A stretch of 64,000 bases of DNA from an uncultured bacterium (lineage in GTDB: Bacteria > Cyanobacteriota > Vampirovibrionia > Gastranaerophilales > Gastranaerophilaceae): positions 1 through 64,000 of the forward strand of contig CASFPN010000015.1 of assembly GCA_949296425.1 (NCBI GenBank), in the 5' to 3' direction. A program made the position numbers and the translations under genes. Of this stretch, positions 42,063 through 51,090 are shown piece after piece. The notes beneath the pieces were generated by a model, which was not told the origin of the DNA, made no database searches, and was given only the letters and a program-made list of their open reading frames with translations. Every line of letters starts with the position of its first letter. The stretch's first letter is position 1.

Positions 42063-42267
42063 AATATTCCTCTAACCAATCTTTTTTAATAAATTTGTAA
42101 ATCATCACCGCATGAGTTCTGTTTTGGGCATTTAATTTTAAAACTGCTTTATCAACATGGTTTCTTACTGTTCCGTATGTAATATTCAATTTCCTCGCTA
42201 TTTGTTTATCGGAATACCCAAGTGCAACTAAAGATAACACCTGCTCTTGTTTGAAAGATAATATCAT
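42013..42267 (-). CDS. LuxR-type HTH regulator of the phage cassette
   Basis: 84 residues. FKQEQVLSLVALGYSDKQIA and RKLNITYGTVRNHVDKAVLK form a GerE/LuxR-type helix-turn-helix (residues 5-50); only a short tail follows and there is no receiver or ligand domain. It overlaps the amidase start by 50 bases. As the second gene of the transcription unit it could activate or repress late genes. Confidence 0.75.
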   Translation of the reverse strand: MILSFKQEQVLSLVALGYSDKQIARKLNITYGTVRNHVDKAVLKLNAQNRTHAVMIYKFIKKDWLEEYYEKNNNTLECGRILSD

Positions 42268-42358
42268 TGTCCTTAATTCCTTTATGCTTCAATTTTTACA
42301 TTCAGATTACTAAAAAACAGATAAAGTTCATTCATAATATTTCCGTTCAAAAAAAAGA

Positions 42359-42375
42359 GGGCGGGTAATCCGCCC
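42359..42375 (-). terminator. Intrinsic terminator after the 42393 gene
   Basis: GGGCGG (42359-42364), GTAAT, CCGCCC (42370-42375); on the minus strand followed by TCTTTTTTTT. A strong terminator just 18 bases after the first gene of the cassette. Confidence 0.85.
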
Positions 42376-42392
42376 CGGAGAGTAAGATAATT

Positions 42393-42773
42393 TTAAGGAT
42401 TTATTTTCAAATCTTTGTTTTCAGCCAGTCCTATTTTTAATGTTCTCAAATTTGAATAGCACCTTTTTTTTACGCCGAATTCGTTATAATAAAGATAAAA
42501 TTTCCCTGTATTTATCCTATTGTAATTTATTGGACGAATTTCATACAAAATCACATTTTTTAGCTTCTCAAAAAATAATTTTGCTTTTTTATTAACTTTC
42601 CTGACAATAGAAATATTATCATCATCATCAATTCTTGTAAGCTGAACAACTGTATGTCCGCATACAGGACATTTTGAAAGATAATCCAGTTCGCTCACAA
42701 CAAAGTTTTCCTGCGGAACAAGGCGAAAAGTCCTTGTTTTATGCAAGGCGCCGCAGCAATGAATATAGCCCAT
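42393..42773 (-). CDS. Zinc-ribbon protein at the 5' end of the phage cassette
   Basis: 126 residues. HCCGALHKTRTFRLVPQENF at the start, CPVCGH near 35 with the CC at 6-7 probably the second half of a zinc site; then TRIDDDDNISIVRKVNKKAK and a beta-rich end (GKFYLYYNEFGVKKRCYSNL). GAGGGGATAGGGT precedes ATG 42773. It is followed by a strong terminator, so it is probably transcribed separately from the HTH gene. Function unknown. Confidence 0.6.
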   Translation of the reverse strand: MGYIHCCGALHKTRTFRLVPQENFVVSELDYLSKCPVCGHTVVQLTRIDDDDNISIVRKVNKKAKLFFEKLKNVILYEIRPINYNRINTGKFYLYYNEFGVKKRCYSNLRTLKIGLAENKDLKINP

Positions 42774-42968
42774 ACCCTATCCCCTCGCGTGGTAAACGAT
42801 TTTGCCGTCTTGGGCGTGAACCTTAACCACATTTTCAGTATAACGTATTCTAAATATTTGAAAAGTCCACGATTATATATACATGACCCCATGTCCATGT
42901 TTTCATGAATTTTTATATCCTAATATAACACGTTAAAGAAAAAATTTATTACACAAAATGCCTTAGAA

Positions 42969-44039
42969 CTATTTAACAACAAGCTCACAGCACATCTGGC
43001 AGGCACCAAAAACTTTTGACGCTTTAAGATTTTTTCTGAAGCATCTGTAATGAGGCAGGTTAAAAACTTTTTTTAACGACATATCTTTGACATTGCCGAT
43101 TTTTTGAGAAAGACACGGATAAACATCTCCCTGAGGATTTATCATCATGTTGGAATATGGATACATACAGGGTTTATAAATTTCTGACACAGACTTATCT
43201 GCAGGTGTGTTAAAAAATTCTTCAATTTTGGCAAGCGGATCTTTTGAATACTCAAATTTCGGTGAAAATCGTATCTTTACCCTGGATTTTTTGCTTAAAC
43301 TCATTAATTCTTTATAAACTTCTTTAAAATGTTCCATATCAAAATATTTTTGTATAGGATAGCTGGCATTAAATTCAGGTACAAAACTATCAAACAATAC
43401 GGAATTTTGTTTTAAATTATTGTTTCTTAAAAATGAAATTGACAGAAAATTAAACTTTTTCTCATCACACATTTTATATAGTTTTACAAGGTCATCAAGA
43501 TTATTTTCAAGAACAATTGTTTTAATATCAACCATCGGACGTTTTTTACGGGAATTCATGTTGTCAAAGTTGTCCATAATTTTATCCCAAATACCGTCTT
43601 TAGCCCTGTTTAAATCATGGTTTTTGCCGTAACCATCTAAAGAAACAGATAAAAGCATCATTCTGCTTTTTATAAACGCATCAATAATTTCGTCATTAAT
43701 CAAAATACCGTTTGAAACTACATTAAGTTTTCCAAAAGTTTTTTTTGAAGTTTTCATCAAAATATCAATAAAATCTTTTCTGATTAAAGGTTCTCCGCCA
43801 ACAAGTGTGACAAACGAATACCAAGGAATTTGATCAATAATTTTAAACCATTCATCAGTTGTAAGTTCATCTTTCTTCCTGTCATCCCCGACATAACAAT
43901 AAGGGCATTGAAGATTGCACCTGTATGTCAACTCAAAAAAGTATCTCAGAGGAACAGGCGCAAGGCCGCTTCTGTTATGGTAAGCAGGAAGTGCATATAA
44001 ATTTCTTCCGATATCAAATAAATTTGATAAATTCACCAT
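42969..44039 (-). CDS. Radical SAM / SPASM-domain protein
   Basis: 356 residues from ATG 44039. ELTYRCNLQCPYCYVGDDRK has the C-x3-C-x2-C cluster (near 40-46); FVTLVGGEPLIRKDF has the GGE motif; NVVSNGILI and SVSLDGYGK complete the barrel. The C-terminus has a SPASM-type auxiliary cluster set: CMYPYSNMMINPQGDVYPCL and FGACQMCCELV. Proteins of this form modify peptides or act in cofactor and lipid pathways. I find no convincing precursor peptide within 200 bases on either side. It starts directly after the ZIP gene and may be cotranscribed with it. Confidence 0.85.
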   Translation of the reverse strand: MVNLSNLFDIGRNLYALPAYHNRSGLAPVPLRYFFELTYRCNLQCPYCYVGDDRKKDELTTDEWFKIIDQIPWYSFVTLVGGEPLIRKDFIDILMKTSKKTFGKLNVVSNGILINDEIIDAFIKSRMMLLSVSLDGYGKNHDLNRAKDGIWDKIMDNFDNMNSRKKRPMVDIKTIVLENNLDDLVKLYKMCDEKKFNFLSISFLRNNNLKQNSVLFDSFVPEFNASYPIQKYFDMEHFKEVYKELMSLSKKSRVKIRFSPKFEYSKDPLAKIEEFFNTPADKSVSEIYKPCMYPYSNMMINPQGDVYPCLSQKIGNVKDMSLKKVFNLPHYRCFRKNLKASKVFGACQMCCELVVK

Positions 44040-44040
44040 A

Positions 44041-44841
44041 CTAACCGCCAATTAAAATTAAACTTACCCAGATAACCAAAATTCCGGAAATTATACCTAT
44101 CAATGACTGGTGCCAATCGCCGTATTCCTTTGCAAGAGGCAATAAAGTATCAAATGAAATATAAATCATAATACCTGCAACAGCCGCCATTAAAACCCCG
44201 ATTAACGCCTGCGGTAAAAACAATCCGAAAATAAACATACCCACAAGTGCGCCTATTGGTTCCGTAATACCTGACAATGCAGCATAAAGCATTGCATAAC
44301 GTTTTTTACCGGTTACATGATACATAGGAAGCGCAACTGCGATACCTTCCGGAATATTATGAATTGCAATTGCAATACCTACAGAAAGCCCTAAAGTTAT
44401 ATTCTGGGTTGTAGTAAAAAAAGTTGCCATACCTTCAGGGAAATTGTGAACACAAATTGCAATAGCCGTAAAAATCCCAGCACGTTTAATCTTATAATCA
44501 CGTCTGGCAGGTTCATCCGGATGTAAAACATCATCTGTATCAATATGATCCGGAAGAAAATAGTCTATTAAAATTGCGACAACCAAACCTATTATAAAGC
44601 CTGCATAAGCCAACCACTGTGATTTATGCGGAAAATTTAATGCCAGAAGTTTTTCAGCTTCGGGAACCATATCCATAAAAGAAACAAAAATCATTACGCC
44701 TGCAGAAAATCCCAGCCCAACAGAAAGTGCTTTCAAGTTATCTTTTTTTACTATAAATGCTATAGCTCCTCCTATTGCAGTCGACAAACCGGCAAACAGG
44801 GTAATTAACATAGCAGGGATAAAATTCTGCGGTAAATTCAT
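44041..44841 (-). CDS. zupT: ZIP-family metal transporter (ZupT-like)
   Basis: 266 residues with about eight membrane helices. VHNFPEGMATFFTTTQN near 150 and IAIHNIPEGIAVALPMYH near 175 hold the conserved H-N-x-P-E-G metal-binding motifs of transmembrane helices 4 and 5. It imports Zn and possibly Fe or Mn across the inner membrane. The variable loop at 95-110 (PDHIDTDDVLHPDEPARRD) is acidic with His. It ends two bases before the radical SAM start; the metal-import link to that enzyme is only suggestive. Confidence 0.92.
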   Translation of the reverse strand: MNLPQNFIPAMLITLFAGLSTAIGGAIAFIVKKDNLKALSVGLGFSAGVMIFVSFMDMVPEAEKLLALNFPHKSQWLAYAGFIIGLVVAILIDYFLPDHIDTDDVLHPDEPARRDYKIKRAGIFTAIAICVHNFPEGMATFFTTTQNITLGLSVGIAIAIHNIPEGIAVALPMYHVTGKKRYAMLYAALSGITEPIGALVGMFIFGLFLPQALIGVLMAAVAGIMIYISFDTLLPLAKEYGDWHQSLIGIISGILVIWVSLILIGG

Positions 44842-44884
44842 AATTCATATTTCCTTTCGGAAAAATTGTACCACAAAAGTATTA

Positions 44885-46231
44885 TTAAATATCAACATCT
44901 TTCATCATATCAATCAAAGTCTGCACTGTAGTATCCATACTTACAATATCTGATGTTCTTTGCTGCAAAAAAGCATTAATCTTTGGCATAAGTTCAATTG
45001 CAGTGTCAAGGCGCGGATTAGTTCCGGGCTGATACATACCAACATCAATTAAATCTTTGTTTTCTCTGTAAAGCGCCATAATTGCCCTCATTTTACCGGC
45101 TGCTTCCTTATGTTCAGGAGTAACAATGGATGACATAAGCCTTGAAATACTTCCGAGTACATCAATTGCCGGGTAATGATTCATTTCGGCAACCTTCCTT
45201 GACAAGAAAATGTGCCCGTCAACAATACCTCTTACAATATCAACAATAGGATCCGATATATCATCACCTTCCATTAAAACAGTGTATAAAGCTGTAACTG
45301 AACCCTTAGGGCTGTTTCCTGCACGTTCAAGAACCTTTTGGAGCCATGAAAAAATAGACGGCGGATAACCCTTCATGGTCGGTGGTTCACCAAGTGACAA
45401 ACCTACTTCACGTCCTGCCATTGCGCAACGTGTAACTGTATCTGTCATTAGAAAAACTTTTTTACCCTGATCTCTAAAATATTCACATACAGCAGTAGCT
45501 GTAAGCAGGGCTTTTTGACGTATTAAAGGCGGCTGATCACCTGTTGAACAAACAAGAACCGATTTTGCCATACCTTGTTCTCCAAGCGCATCTTCTACAA
45601 ACTCTTTAACTTCACGACCGCGTTCACCGATTAGGGCAACGACGTTTACATCAGCATCTGAATTTCTTGCAATCATGCCCAGAAGTGTACTTTTACCGAC
45701 ACCCGAGCCCGCAAACAATCCCAAACGCTGACCGCAGCCCATTGTCATGCAACTGTCAATAGCTCTAACACCGGTTGAAAAAATTTCCGTAATAATAGGT
45801 CTTTCAAACGGCCCAGGCGGCGGCCCTTCAACGGCACGCCATGTTGCGCCCGTTGTATCGAGCGGTTTTCCGTCAATCGGTTCCCCCATAGGATTAATAA
45901 GTCTTCCGAGCAAAAAATCTCCGACGGGAATAATAATAGGTTTACCTGTAGATGTAACAAGGCTCCCCTGTCCTATACCTTCGCCGTCATAAAGAAGCAA
46001 AAGCTGAGCAGCTTCCCCCTTAAAAGCCTGAACTTCCGCAGGTTTTTTGCGACCGTCTTTAGTTTCTATATAACATAGATCACCGACTTTCAAACCCGGC
46101 AGCTTAACCTCAACAGTCAAGCCCAGAAGTTTTGATACACTGCCTTTATACGTAAATAATTCTGTTTCATCAAGTTTATTTTTTACTCTGTTTTTAAGTT
46201 CATCAAGCCTTGTAGTATCCAAACCGTCCAT
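44885..46231 (-). CDS. fliI: Type III export ATPase FliI (SctN family)
   Basis: 448 residues. N-terminal beta barrel 20-90; [20 protein letters not shown] near 168-187 is Walker [20 protein letters not shown] near 200 and [20 protein letters not shown] near 250-269 (Walker B and Arg region); [20 protein letters not shown] is characteristic of FliI/SctN rather than F1 beta. It unfolds and feeds substrates to the export gate. No other flagellar gene is adjacent; only the FlhA C-domain protein (12269) and the MGLAASQ-type protein (28052) in this window are of the same type. The -10 box lies seven bases before the ATG: leaderless. Confidence 0.93.
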   Translation of the reverse strand: MDGLDTTRLDELKNRVKNKLDETELFTYKGSVSKLLGLTVEVKLPGLKVGDLCYIETKDGRKKPAEVQAFKGEAAQLLLLYDGEGIGQGSLVTSTGKPIIIPVGDFLLGRLINPMGEPIDGKPLDTTGATWRAVEGPPPGPFERPIITEIFSTGVRAIDSCMTMGCGQRLGLFAGSGVGKSTLLGMIARNSDADVNVVALIGERGREVKEFVEDALGEQGMAKSVLVCSTGDQPPLIRQKALLTATAVCEYFRDQGKKVFLMTDTVTRCAMAGREVGLSLGEPPTMKGYPPSIFSWLQKVLERAGNSPKGSVTALYTVLMEGDDISDPIVDIVRGIVDGHIFLSRKVAEMNHYPAIDVLGSISRLMSSIVTPEHKEAAGKMRAIMALYRENKDLIDVGMYQPGTNPRLDTAIELMPKINAFLQQRTSDIVSMDTTVQTLIDMMKDVDI

Positions 46232-46238
46232 GATTTTT

Positions 46239-46266
46239 ATTATAACGGTTTTCAGATATTTTTCAA
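46239..46266 (-). promoter_or_regulatory. Promoter of fliI, leaderless geometry
   Basis: On the minus strand TTGAAA (46266-46261), 16 bases, TATAAT (46244-46239), then seven bases to ATG 46231. No Shine-Dalgarno site is present. Confidence 0.65.
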
Positions 46267-46270
46267 TTTA

Positions 46271-46294
46271 TTTACATAATATTTATTATGTAAA
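46271..46294. promoter_or_regulatory. Perfect palindrome between fliI and secA, candidate operator
   Basis: TTTACATAATA-TT-TATTATGTAAA: 11-base arms with a 2-base centre, four bases upstream of the fliI -35 box and about 90 before the secA start. The symmetry suits a dimeric regulator; no T run suggests termination. Confidence 0.6.
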
Positions 46295-46382
46295 ATATAA
46301 ATATTTCCTTAAGAGATATCTATTTTTTCTTATCCGTGTTAGTATTATAAATATAATACCAGACGGAGAGGAAATTTTTATA

Positions 46383-49019
46383 ATGATAAGTTTTTTATTA
46401 AAGTTATTAGGTGATCCTAACGAGAAAAAAATTAAAAATATAATGGGTATAATAGACCATATTAATGCGCTTGAACCACAGTTTGAGCAGTTGACAGATG
46501 CGGAATTGAAAGCTAAAACCGATGAATTTAAAGCAATTCTTGCTAAACGTCCCACATCTAATGATTTTAAAACCGATAGAAAGCTTGAAAAAGAAGCTTT
46601 GGATAAAATTTTGCCCGAAGCATTTGCAACGGTAAGAGAAGCCGGTAAACGTGTTTTAAATATGCGTCACTTTGATGTTCAGCTTATAGGCGGGTATTTT
46701 CTTCATAACGGTCACATCGCAGAGATGAGAACAGGTGAGGGTAAAACTCTGGTTGCTACGCTTCCTGCTTATTTAAATGCGCTTACGGGAAAAGGTGTTC
46801 ATGTTATTACCGTTAACGATTATCTGGCTAAACGTGACAGCGAATGGATGGGTAAGATTTATAAATTTTTGGGGTTGTCTGTAGGTGTAATTCTTTCCGG
46901 CGGCAGAAGCGCCGAAGATTTTGCCGCTAAAAAAGCTGCTTATGACTGTGATATTACTTATGGAACAAATAATGAGTTTGGATTTGACTATTTGCGTGAC
47001 AATATGGCAGCAAGTCTTGATATGCTTGTACAAAGACCTTATAATTACGCGATAATAGATGAAGTTGACAGTATTTTGATTGATGAAGCCAGAACTCCTC
47101 TTATCATAAGCGGTCGTCTTGAAAAGTCTGCAGAAACTTATCAGCTTATGGCTAAAGTGGCACCTCAGCTTGAAAAAATAAAAGATTACGAAGTTGATGA
47201 GAAAAATAAAAATATTATCCTGACAGAAGATGGTATTGATAAAGCTCAGGAAATTATCGGTGTTAAAGATTTGTTTGATATTAATACACAATACGCCCAT
47301 CATCTTTTGCAGGCCTTAAAGGCTAAAGAATTGTTCGTGAAAGATACTGATTATGTCGTTAAAAACGGTGAAGTTATGATTGTTGATGAATTCACAGGCC
47401 GTATAATGGAAGGCAGACGCTGGTCTGATGGACTTCATCAAGCTATAGAAGCTAAAGAAGGCGTGAAAATTCAGGATGAAACTCAAACACTTGCAAGCAT
47501 TACTTTCCAAAATTTATTCAGGCTTTACCCTAAACTTTCCGGTATGACCGGTACAGCAATGACCGAGGAAGCGGAATTCGGGAAAATTTATAACCTTGAA
47601 GTTACTACAATTCCGACAAACAAACCGGATATAAGAATTAATTATCCTGATGTTATTTATAAAACAGAGCGTGCAAAGTTCAATGCAGTGGTTGACGATA
47701 TTATAAAAATGCATGAAGCAGGCAGACCTGTTCTTGTCGGCACAATTAGTATTGAAAAGTCGGAATATGTTTCTGCGCTTTTAAAACAACGCAGAATTCC
47801 TCATCATGTTTTGAATGCAAAACATCATGAAAAAGAAGCTTATATCATAGCACAGGCTGGTCGTGTCGGAGCTGTTACCATTGCAACAAATATGGCAGGA
47901 CGCGGAACTGATATTTTATTAGGCGGAAATGCTGAATTTCTTGCAAAAGATATGCTTGACAGCAAAGGTATAACGCCTGACAACCCGAATTATGAGCAAG
48001 AAAAAGAGGCTGCTCTAAAACAGGCGCGTGCTATAACAGAGGCTGAGCATGCAAAAGTTGTTGAAGCAGGCGGTCTTCACGTAATAGGTACCGAACGTCA
48101 TGAATCCCGCCGTATTGATAACCAGTTAAGAGGTCGTGCAGCCCGTCAGGGAGACCCCGGATCTACCAGATTTTTCCTTTCAATGGAAGACAATTTGATG
48201 AGAATTTTCGGCGGCGAAAAAATGATGGCATTGATGGATATGCTTAATGTCGAAGAAAATATGGCTATTGAAAATACTCTTATAACAAAACAAATTCAAT
48301 CAGCCCAGAAAAAAGTTGAAACATATCACTTTGACATAAGAAAATCTGTTCTTGAATACGATGATGTGATGAATATACAGAGAGAAAAATTTTATGCTCA
48401 GCGTCGTAAAGTGCTTGCGGGTAAGAATTTGTCAGAAGATATTTATTATATGATTGAAAAAGAAATAGACAGGCTTCTTAAAAGTTATATTGCACCTGAC
48501 CTTCATCCTGAAGAATATGTCTATGAAGATTTACAGACTTTAATTAAGGAATTGCATTCAATAATTCCTCAATTGTCAGGAGTAAAAGTAGCTGATATTC
48601 AAAATTTAAGGTTTGAACCGGTTTACGATAAATTGAAAACACTTGCTATAAATGCATATAGACAACATGAAGAAGAAATTATACACTTCTATAATCAGGT
48701 TGTATCCCAGTACGAGCCGGATGCTGAGCCTCAAGAACCTTTTAGTGATAATAATGTTGTCAGAAATCTTGAAAAAGATATTTTGCTACGTGTTGTTGAT
48801 AACAAGTGGATAGATCATCTTCATAATATTGACATGTTAAGGGATGGAATTGGTCTTAGAGCTTACGGTCAAAAAGATCCGTTGATTGAATACAAACGCG
48901 AAGCTTATGACATGTTTAATAAAATGATGTATGAAATTCAGGGTGACACAGTAAAACACCTGTTTAGAACAAAATTTGGTATACAGGTAATTGGTCCTGA
49001 TAACGAGGATGTAGCGTAA
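46383..49019 (+). CDS. secA: Preprotein translocase ATPase SecA
   Basis: 878 residues from ATG 46383. An upstream extension to 46230 has no ribosome-binding site, whereas GGAGAGG lies before 46383. [20 protein letters not shown] is Walker [20 protein letters not shown] is the DEAD-like box; [29 protein letters not shown] and [21 protein letters not shown] are the NBD2 motifs. The C-terminus ends [14 protein letters not shown]; the usual zinc-binding tail (C-x-C-S-x8-C-H/C) that binds SecB and lipid is absent. It drives Sec export and inner-membrane insertion. A leader ORF of prepilin locus 2 starts 14 bases after its stop. Confidence 0.96.
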   Translation: MISFLLKLLGDPNEKKIKNIMGIIDHINALEPQFEQLTDAELKAKTDEFKAILAKRPTSNDFKTDRKLEKEALDKILPEAFATVREAGKRVLNMRHFDVQLIGGYFLHNGHIAEMRTGEGKTLVATLPAYLNALTGKGVHVITVNDYLAKRDSEWMGKIYKFLGLSVGVILSGGRSAEDFAAKKAAYDCDITYGTNNEFGFDYLRDNMAASLDMLVQRPYNYAIIDEVDSILIDEARTPLIISGRLEKSAETYQLMAKVAPQLEKIKDYEVDEKNKNIILTEDGIDKAQEIIGVKDLFDINTQYAHHLLQALKAKELFVKDTDYVVKNGEVMIVDEFTGRIMEGRRWSDGLHQAIEAKEGVKIQDETQTLASITFQNLFRLYPKLSGMTGTAMTEEAEFGKIYNLEVTTIPTNKPDIRINYPDVIYKTERAKFNAVVDDIIKMHEAGRPVLVGTISIEKSEYVSALLKQRRIPHHVLNAKHHEKEAYIIAQAGRVGAVTIATNMAGRGTDILLGGNAEFLAKDMLDSKGITPDNPNYEQEKEAALKQARAITEAEHAKVVEAGGLHVIGTERHESRRIDNQLRGRAARQGDPGSTRFFLSMEDNLMRIFGGEKMMALMDMLNVEENMAIENTLITKQIQSAQKKVETYHFDIRKSVLEYDDVMNIQREKFYAQRRKVLAGKNLSEDIYYMIEKEIDRLLKSYIAPDLHPEEYVYEDLQTLIKELHSIIPQLSGVKVADIQNLRFEPVYDKLKTLAINAYRQHEEEIIHFYNQVVSQYEPDAEPQEPFSDNNVVRNLEKDILLRVVDNKWIDHLHNIDMLRDGIGLRAYGQKDPLIEYKREAYDMFNKMMYEIQGDTVKHLFRTKFGIQVIGPDNEDVA

Positions 49020-49033
49020 AAGGAGGTTTTTTA

Positions 49034-49884
49034 ATGTTGAATGTAAAGAAATGTGAACTCGGGGGGGGGGCACTCCTGAGCTAGGCAGAAGTCAAGAGGT
49101 CAAGAAGTCAAGCTATTTAAATCTCGTAAGATACTATGTCACTAAGGCACTAAGAAGTATCGTAAAAATTTTTCCTCTCTCGGGAGAGGAACTAAGGAAG
49201 AGGGGTGCTACGCACGTAGTCCTACCGACCAGTCAACGCAAATGCGCGTTTACATTGGCAGAAGTTCTCATCACCCTCGGCATCATCGGCGTGGTTGCAG
49301 CGATGACTCTGCCTGTTTTGATTACAAAGCATCGTGCTCAGGTTTTACAGACTCAATTTAAGAAGTGTTATTCCGAGGTCTCTCAGGCTCTTGCTCAGTT
49401 AAAAAAAGAGGATGAATATTTGTCGATTACTAACGGCCCTGAATTGCAGGATTTTTTGGTAAAACAGTTTAAGGAGGCTAAAGCTCCTGATCGTTTAATT
49501 TATTCGCAAACACCTGAAAAGCAGAAAGAATTAATCGGTTTTGAACTACCTGTTTATAAATCGTTCGACAAGAAAAATGAATTTTATAAACGAGCGCTTG
49601 ACGACGGGTTTATATTTATAAATAATGAATATTTTGTTTTTATTAATGCAGATTATTCTAGTATTTCGGATGCTGCAATAATAATTGATGTTAACGGACT
49701 TAATGGCCCTAATGTAGCCGGTTATGATTTATTTGCTTTTAAATTGGATGAAAATTTTAATTTGCGTTCTCAAGATAAAAATTCTCTTACCTGCACTGAA
49801 ACATTTCCAGGAGATCATAACGGTTTTTCCTGCAGTTATAATGCTATGACTGATAAAGATTATTTTAAAAATTTGGGCTGGTAA
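49034..49884 (+). CDS. Prepilin-like secreted protein behind leader and G10 tract (locus 2, frame off)
   Basis: AAGGAGG and ATG 49034 start MLNVKKCELGGGALLS, which stops at TAG 49084. The leader lies 14 bases after secA and has no promoter of its own that I can see. The prepilin frame is one base out; a TGA at 49054 closes it upstream and its first own start is TTG 49255 inside the pilin segment (FT|LAEV), so no independent start exists. One added G gives 283 residues: leader, Gly run, 59 filler codons, SQRKCAFTLAEVLITLGIIG, VVAAMTLP, then a domain with CTETFPGDHNGFSCSYNAM near the end, two Cys likely bonded as in the siblings. Prepilin peptidase would cut before the F of AFTLAEV; the long N-terminus is odd for a prepilin leader. 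Confidence 0.75.
49061..49070 (+). repeat. G10 homopolymer at the leader-prepilin junction (locus 2)
   Basis: Ten G in CTC-G10-CACTC, codons 10-13 of the leader. Same length, same surroundings and same register error as in loci 1 and 3. Confidence 0.9.
49205..49218 (+). repeat. Short dispersed repeat GTGCTACGCACGTA, copy 3
   Basis: Identical to copies at 23181 and 37268. Translated as part of GATHV in the prepilin frame, 10 codons before the AFTLAEV signal. Confidence 0.85.
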
Positions 49885-49956
49885 ATTTTTCTTTATAATT
49901 TTCTATGTTTAGTATAATATAGTTCTATCACAGATTATTAAAAAGGAATTATAAAT

Positions 49957-51054
49957 ATGCTCAGAACAGGAATAGTGGGACTGCCGAATGTCGGTAAATC
50001 AACTTTATTTAATGCCTTAACCAGTGCCAAAAATGCACAGAGCGCAAATTATCCGTTTTGTACGATTGAACCCAATGTCGGAGTTGTTAATGTTCCGGAC
50101 GAAAGGCTTGCAATACTTGCCAAATTATGCAAAACAGACGTTATAATCCCGACGGCTATTGAATTTGTCGATATTGCAGGGCTTGTAAAAGGTGCAAGCA
50201 AGGGAGAAGGGCTGGGTAATCAGTTTCTGCATAATATAAGAGAAGTTGATGCCATAATTCAGGTCGTAAGATGTTTTGATGACCCTAATACAATTCATGT
50301 TGCAGGTAAAGTAAACCCTCTTGATGATATAGAAGTTATAAATACAGAACTCGCACTTGCAGATTTGGCTTCTGTTGAAAAACGTCAGGCAAGAATTTCC
50401 AAACAAGCAAAAGGCGGTGATAAAGCTGCAGTATTAGAAGATAGTGTTTTGACAAAACTTGTGGATTTATTGTCTGAAGGTACGTTCATAAATGTAAAAG
50501 AACACTTTAATGAGGATGAAATTCCTGTTGTAAAACAGCTTAATCTTATGTCCACAAAACCGGTTATTTATGCTGCTAATGTCTCAGAGTATGATTTGAA
50601 AAATGGAAATAATTATACTCAGCAGGTTAAAGATTATGCTTCAAAACATAACGCAGAAGTTGTTCTGATTTCTGCAAAAATAGAAGAAGAACTTGCAGAA
50701 CTCGGAGCTGATGAAGCTAAAGAATATTTGAAGGAACTCGGGGTCGAAGACAGCGGTATAGATAGAATGATTAAATCAGTTTACAAGCTTCTTAACTTAC
50801 GAACATTTATAACAGCAGGAGAAAAAGAAGTTCACGCATGGACTATTCCTGCAGGTGCCAGGGCTCCTCAGGCTGCCGGTGTAATTCATACGGATTTTGA
50901 AAAAGGATTTATAAGAGCCGAAATTACTCCTTATGATGATTTTGTAAAATACGGTTCATACGCAGCCTGCAAAGATAAAGGTGTAACTCGTCTTGAAGGA
51001 AAAGATTATATAGTTCAAGACGGTGATCTTGTACATTTTAGATTTGCGGTCTAG
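49957..51054 (+). CDS. ychF: Ribosome-binding GTPase/ATPase YchF (OLA1)
   Basis: 365 residues. [20 protein letters not shown] at 5-24, a short G2 region, [20 protein letters not shown] near 67, and NMSE-type base motif replaced by AANVSEYD near 208, as known for YchF, which prefers ATP. C-terminal TGS domain includes [20 protein letters not shown] and [20 protein letters not shown]. YchF binds 50S/70S ribosomes and takes part in stress and translation control. AAAAGGAA lies before ATG 49957. Single gene, followed by a bidirectional terminator. Confidence 0.95.
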   Translation: MLRTGIVGLPNVGKSTLFNALTSAKNAQSANYPFCTIEPNVGVVNVPDERLAILAKLCKTDVIIPTAIEFVDIAGLVKGASKGEGLGNQFLHNIREVDAIIQVVRCFDDPNTIHVAGKVNPLDDIEVINTELALADLASVEKRQARISKQAKGGDKAAVLEDSVLTKLVDLLSEGTFINVKEHFNEDEIPVVKQLNLMSTKPVIYAANVSEYDLKNGNNYTQQVKDYASKHNAEVVLISAKIEEELAELGADEAKEYLKELGVEDSGIDRMIKSVYKLLNLRTFITAGEKEVHAWTIPAGARAPQAAGVIHTDFEKGFIRAEITPYDDFVKYGSYAACKDKGVTRLEGKDYIVQDGDLVHFRFAV

Positions 51055-51060
51055 CTAAAA

Positions 51061-51087
51061 AATAACCCGTTTTATTAACGGGTTATT
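51061..51087. terminator. Bidirectional terminator between ychF and the GH13-like gene
   Basis: AATAACCCGTT (51061-51071) and AACGGGTTATT (51077-51087) around TTATT-type loop; A-rich on the left and T7 on the right, so it ends both converging genes. Confidence 0.9.
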
Positions 51088-51090
51088 TTT

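Larger units (their letters stand above)
30005..42773 (-). mobile_element. Compact P22-like head/packaging cassette (prophage remnant, satellite or GTA-like)
   Basis: Except for one small plus-strand ORF at 37239, all genes from 42773 to 30005 run on the minus strand. Read in that direction: Zn-ribbon protein, LuxR-type HTH, amidase, tail/stabilisation protein, coat, two small proteins, adaptor, TerS, hypothetical, GNAT, portal, small proteins, TerL and a membrane coiled-coil protein. The set is of podovirus (P22) type. I see no integrase, recombinase, replication, repressor, tape measure or tail fibre, and no flanking direct repeats. At 12.8 kb it is much smaller than a full phage. Hairpins separate several genes. 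Confidence 0.75.

Noticed and set aside
30005-42773. att sites flanking the phage cassette
   Set aside because: I compared both flanks (29792-30004 and 42774-42968) by eye and found no direct repeat longer than chance; no tRNA gene is present there.
42695-42898. 67-codon minus-strand ORF near the end of the phage cassette
   Set aside because: Overlaps the Zn-ribbon gene in another frame, has no Shine-Dalgarno site and no recognisable content; not a convincing precursor for the radical SAM enzyme.
46230-46382. 51-residue N-terminal extension of SecA
   Set aside because: Its codons lie in the fliI-secA promoter region; GGAGAGG and the conserved SecA N-terminus fit ATG 46383.
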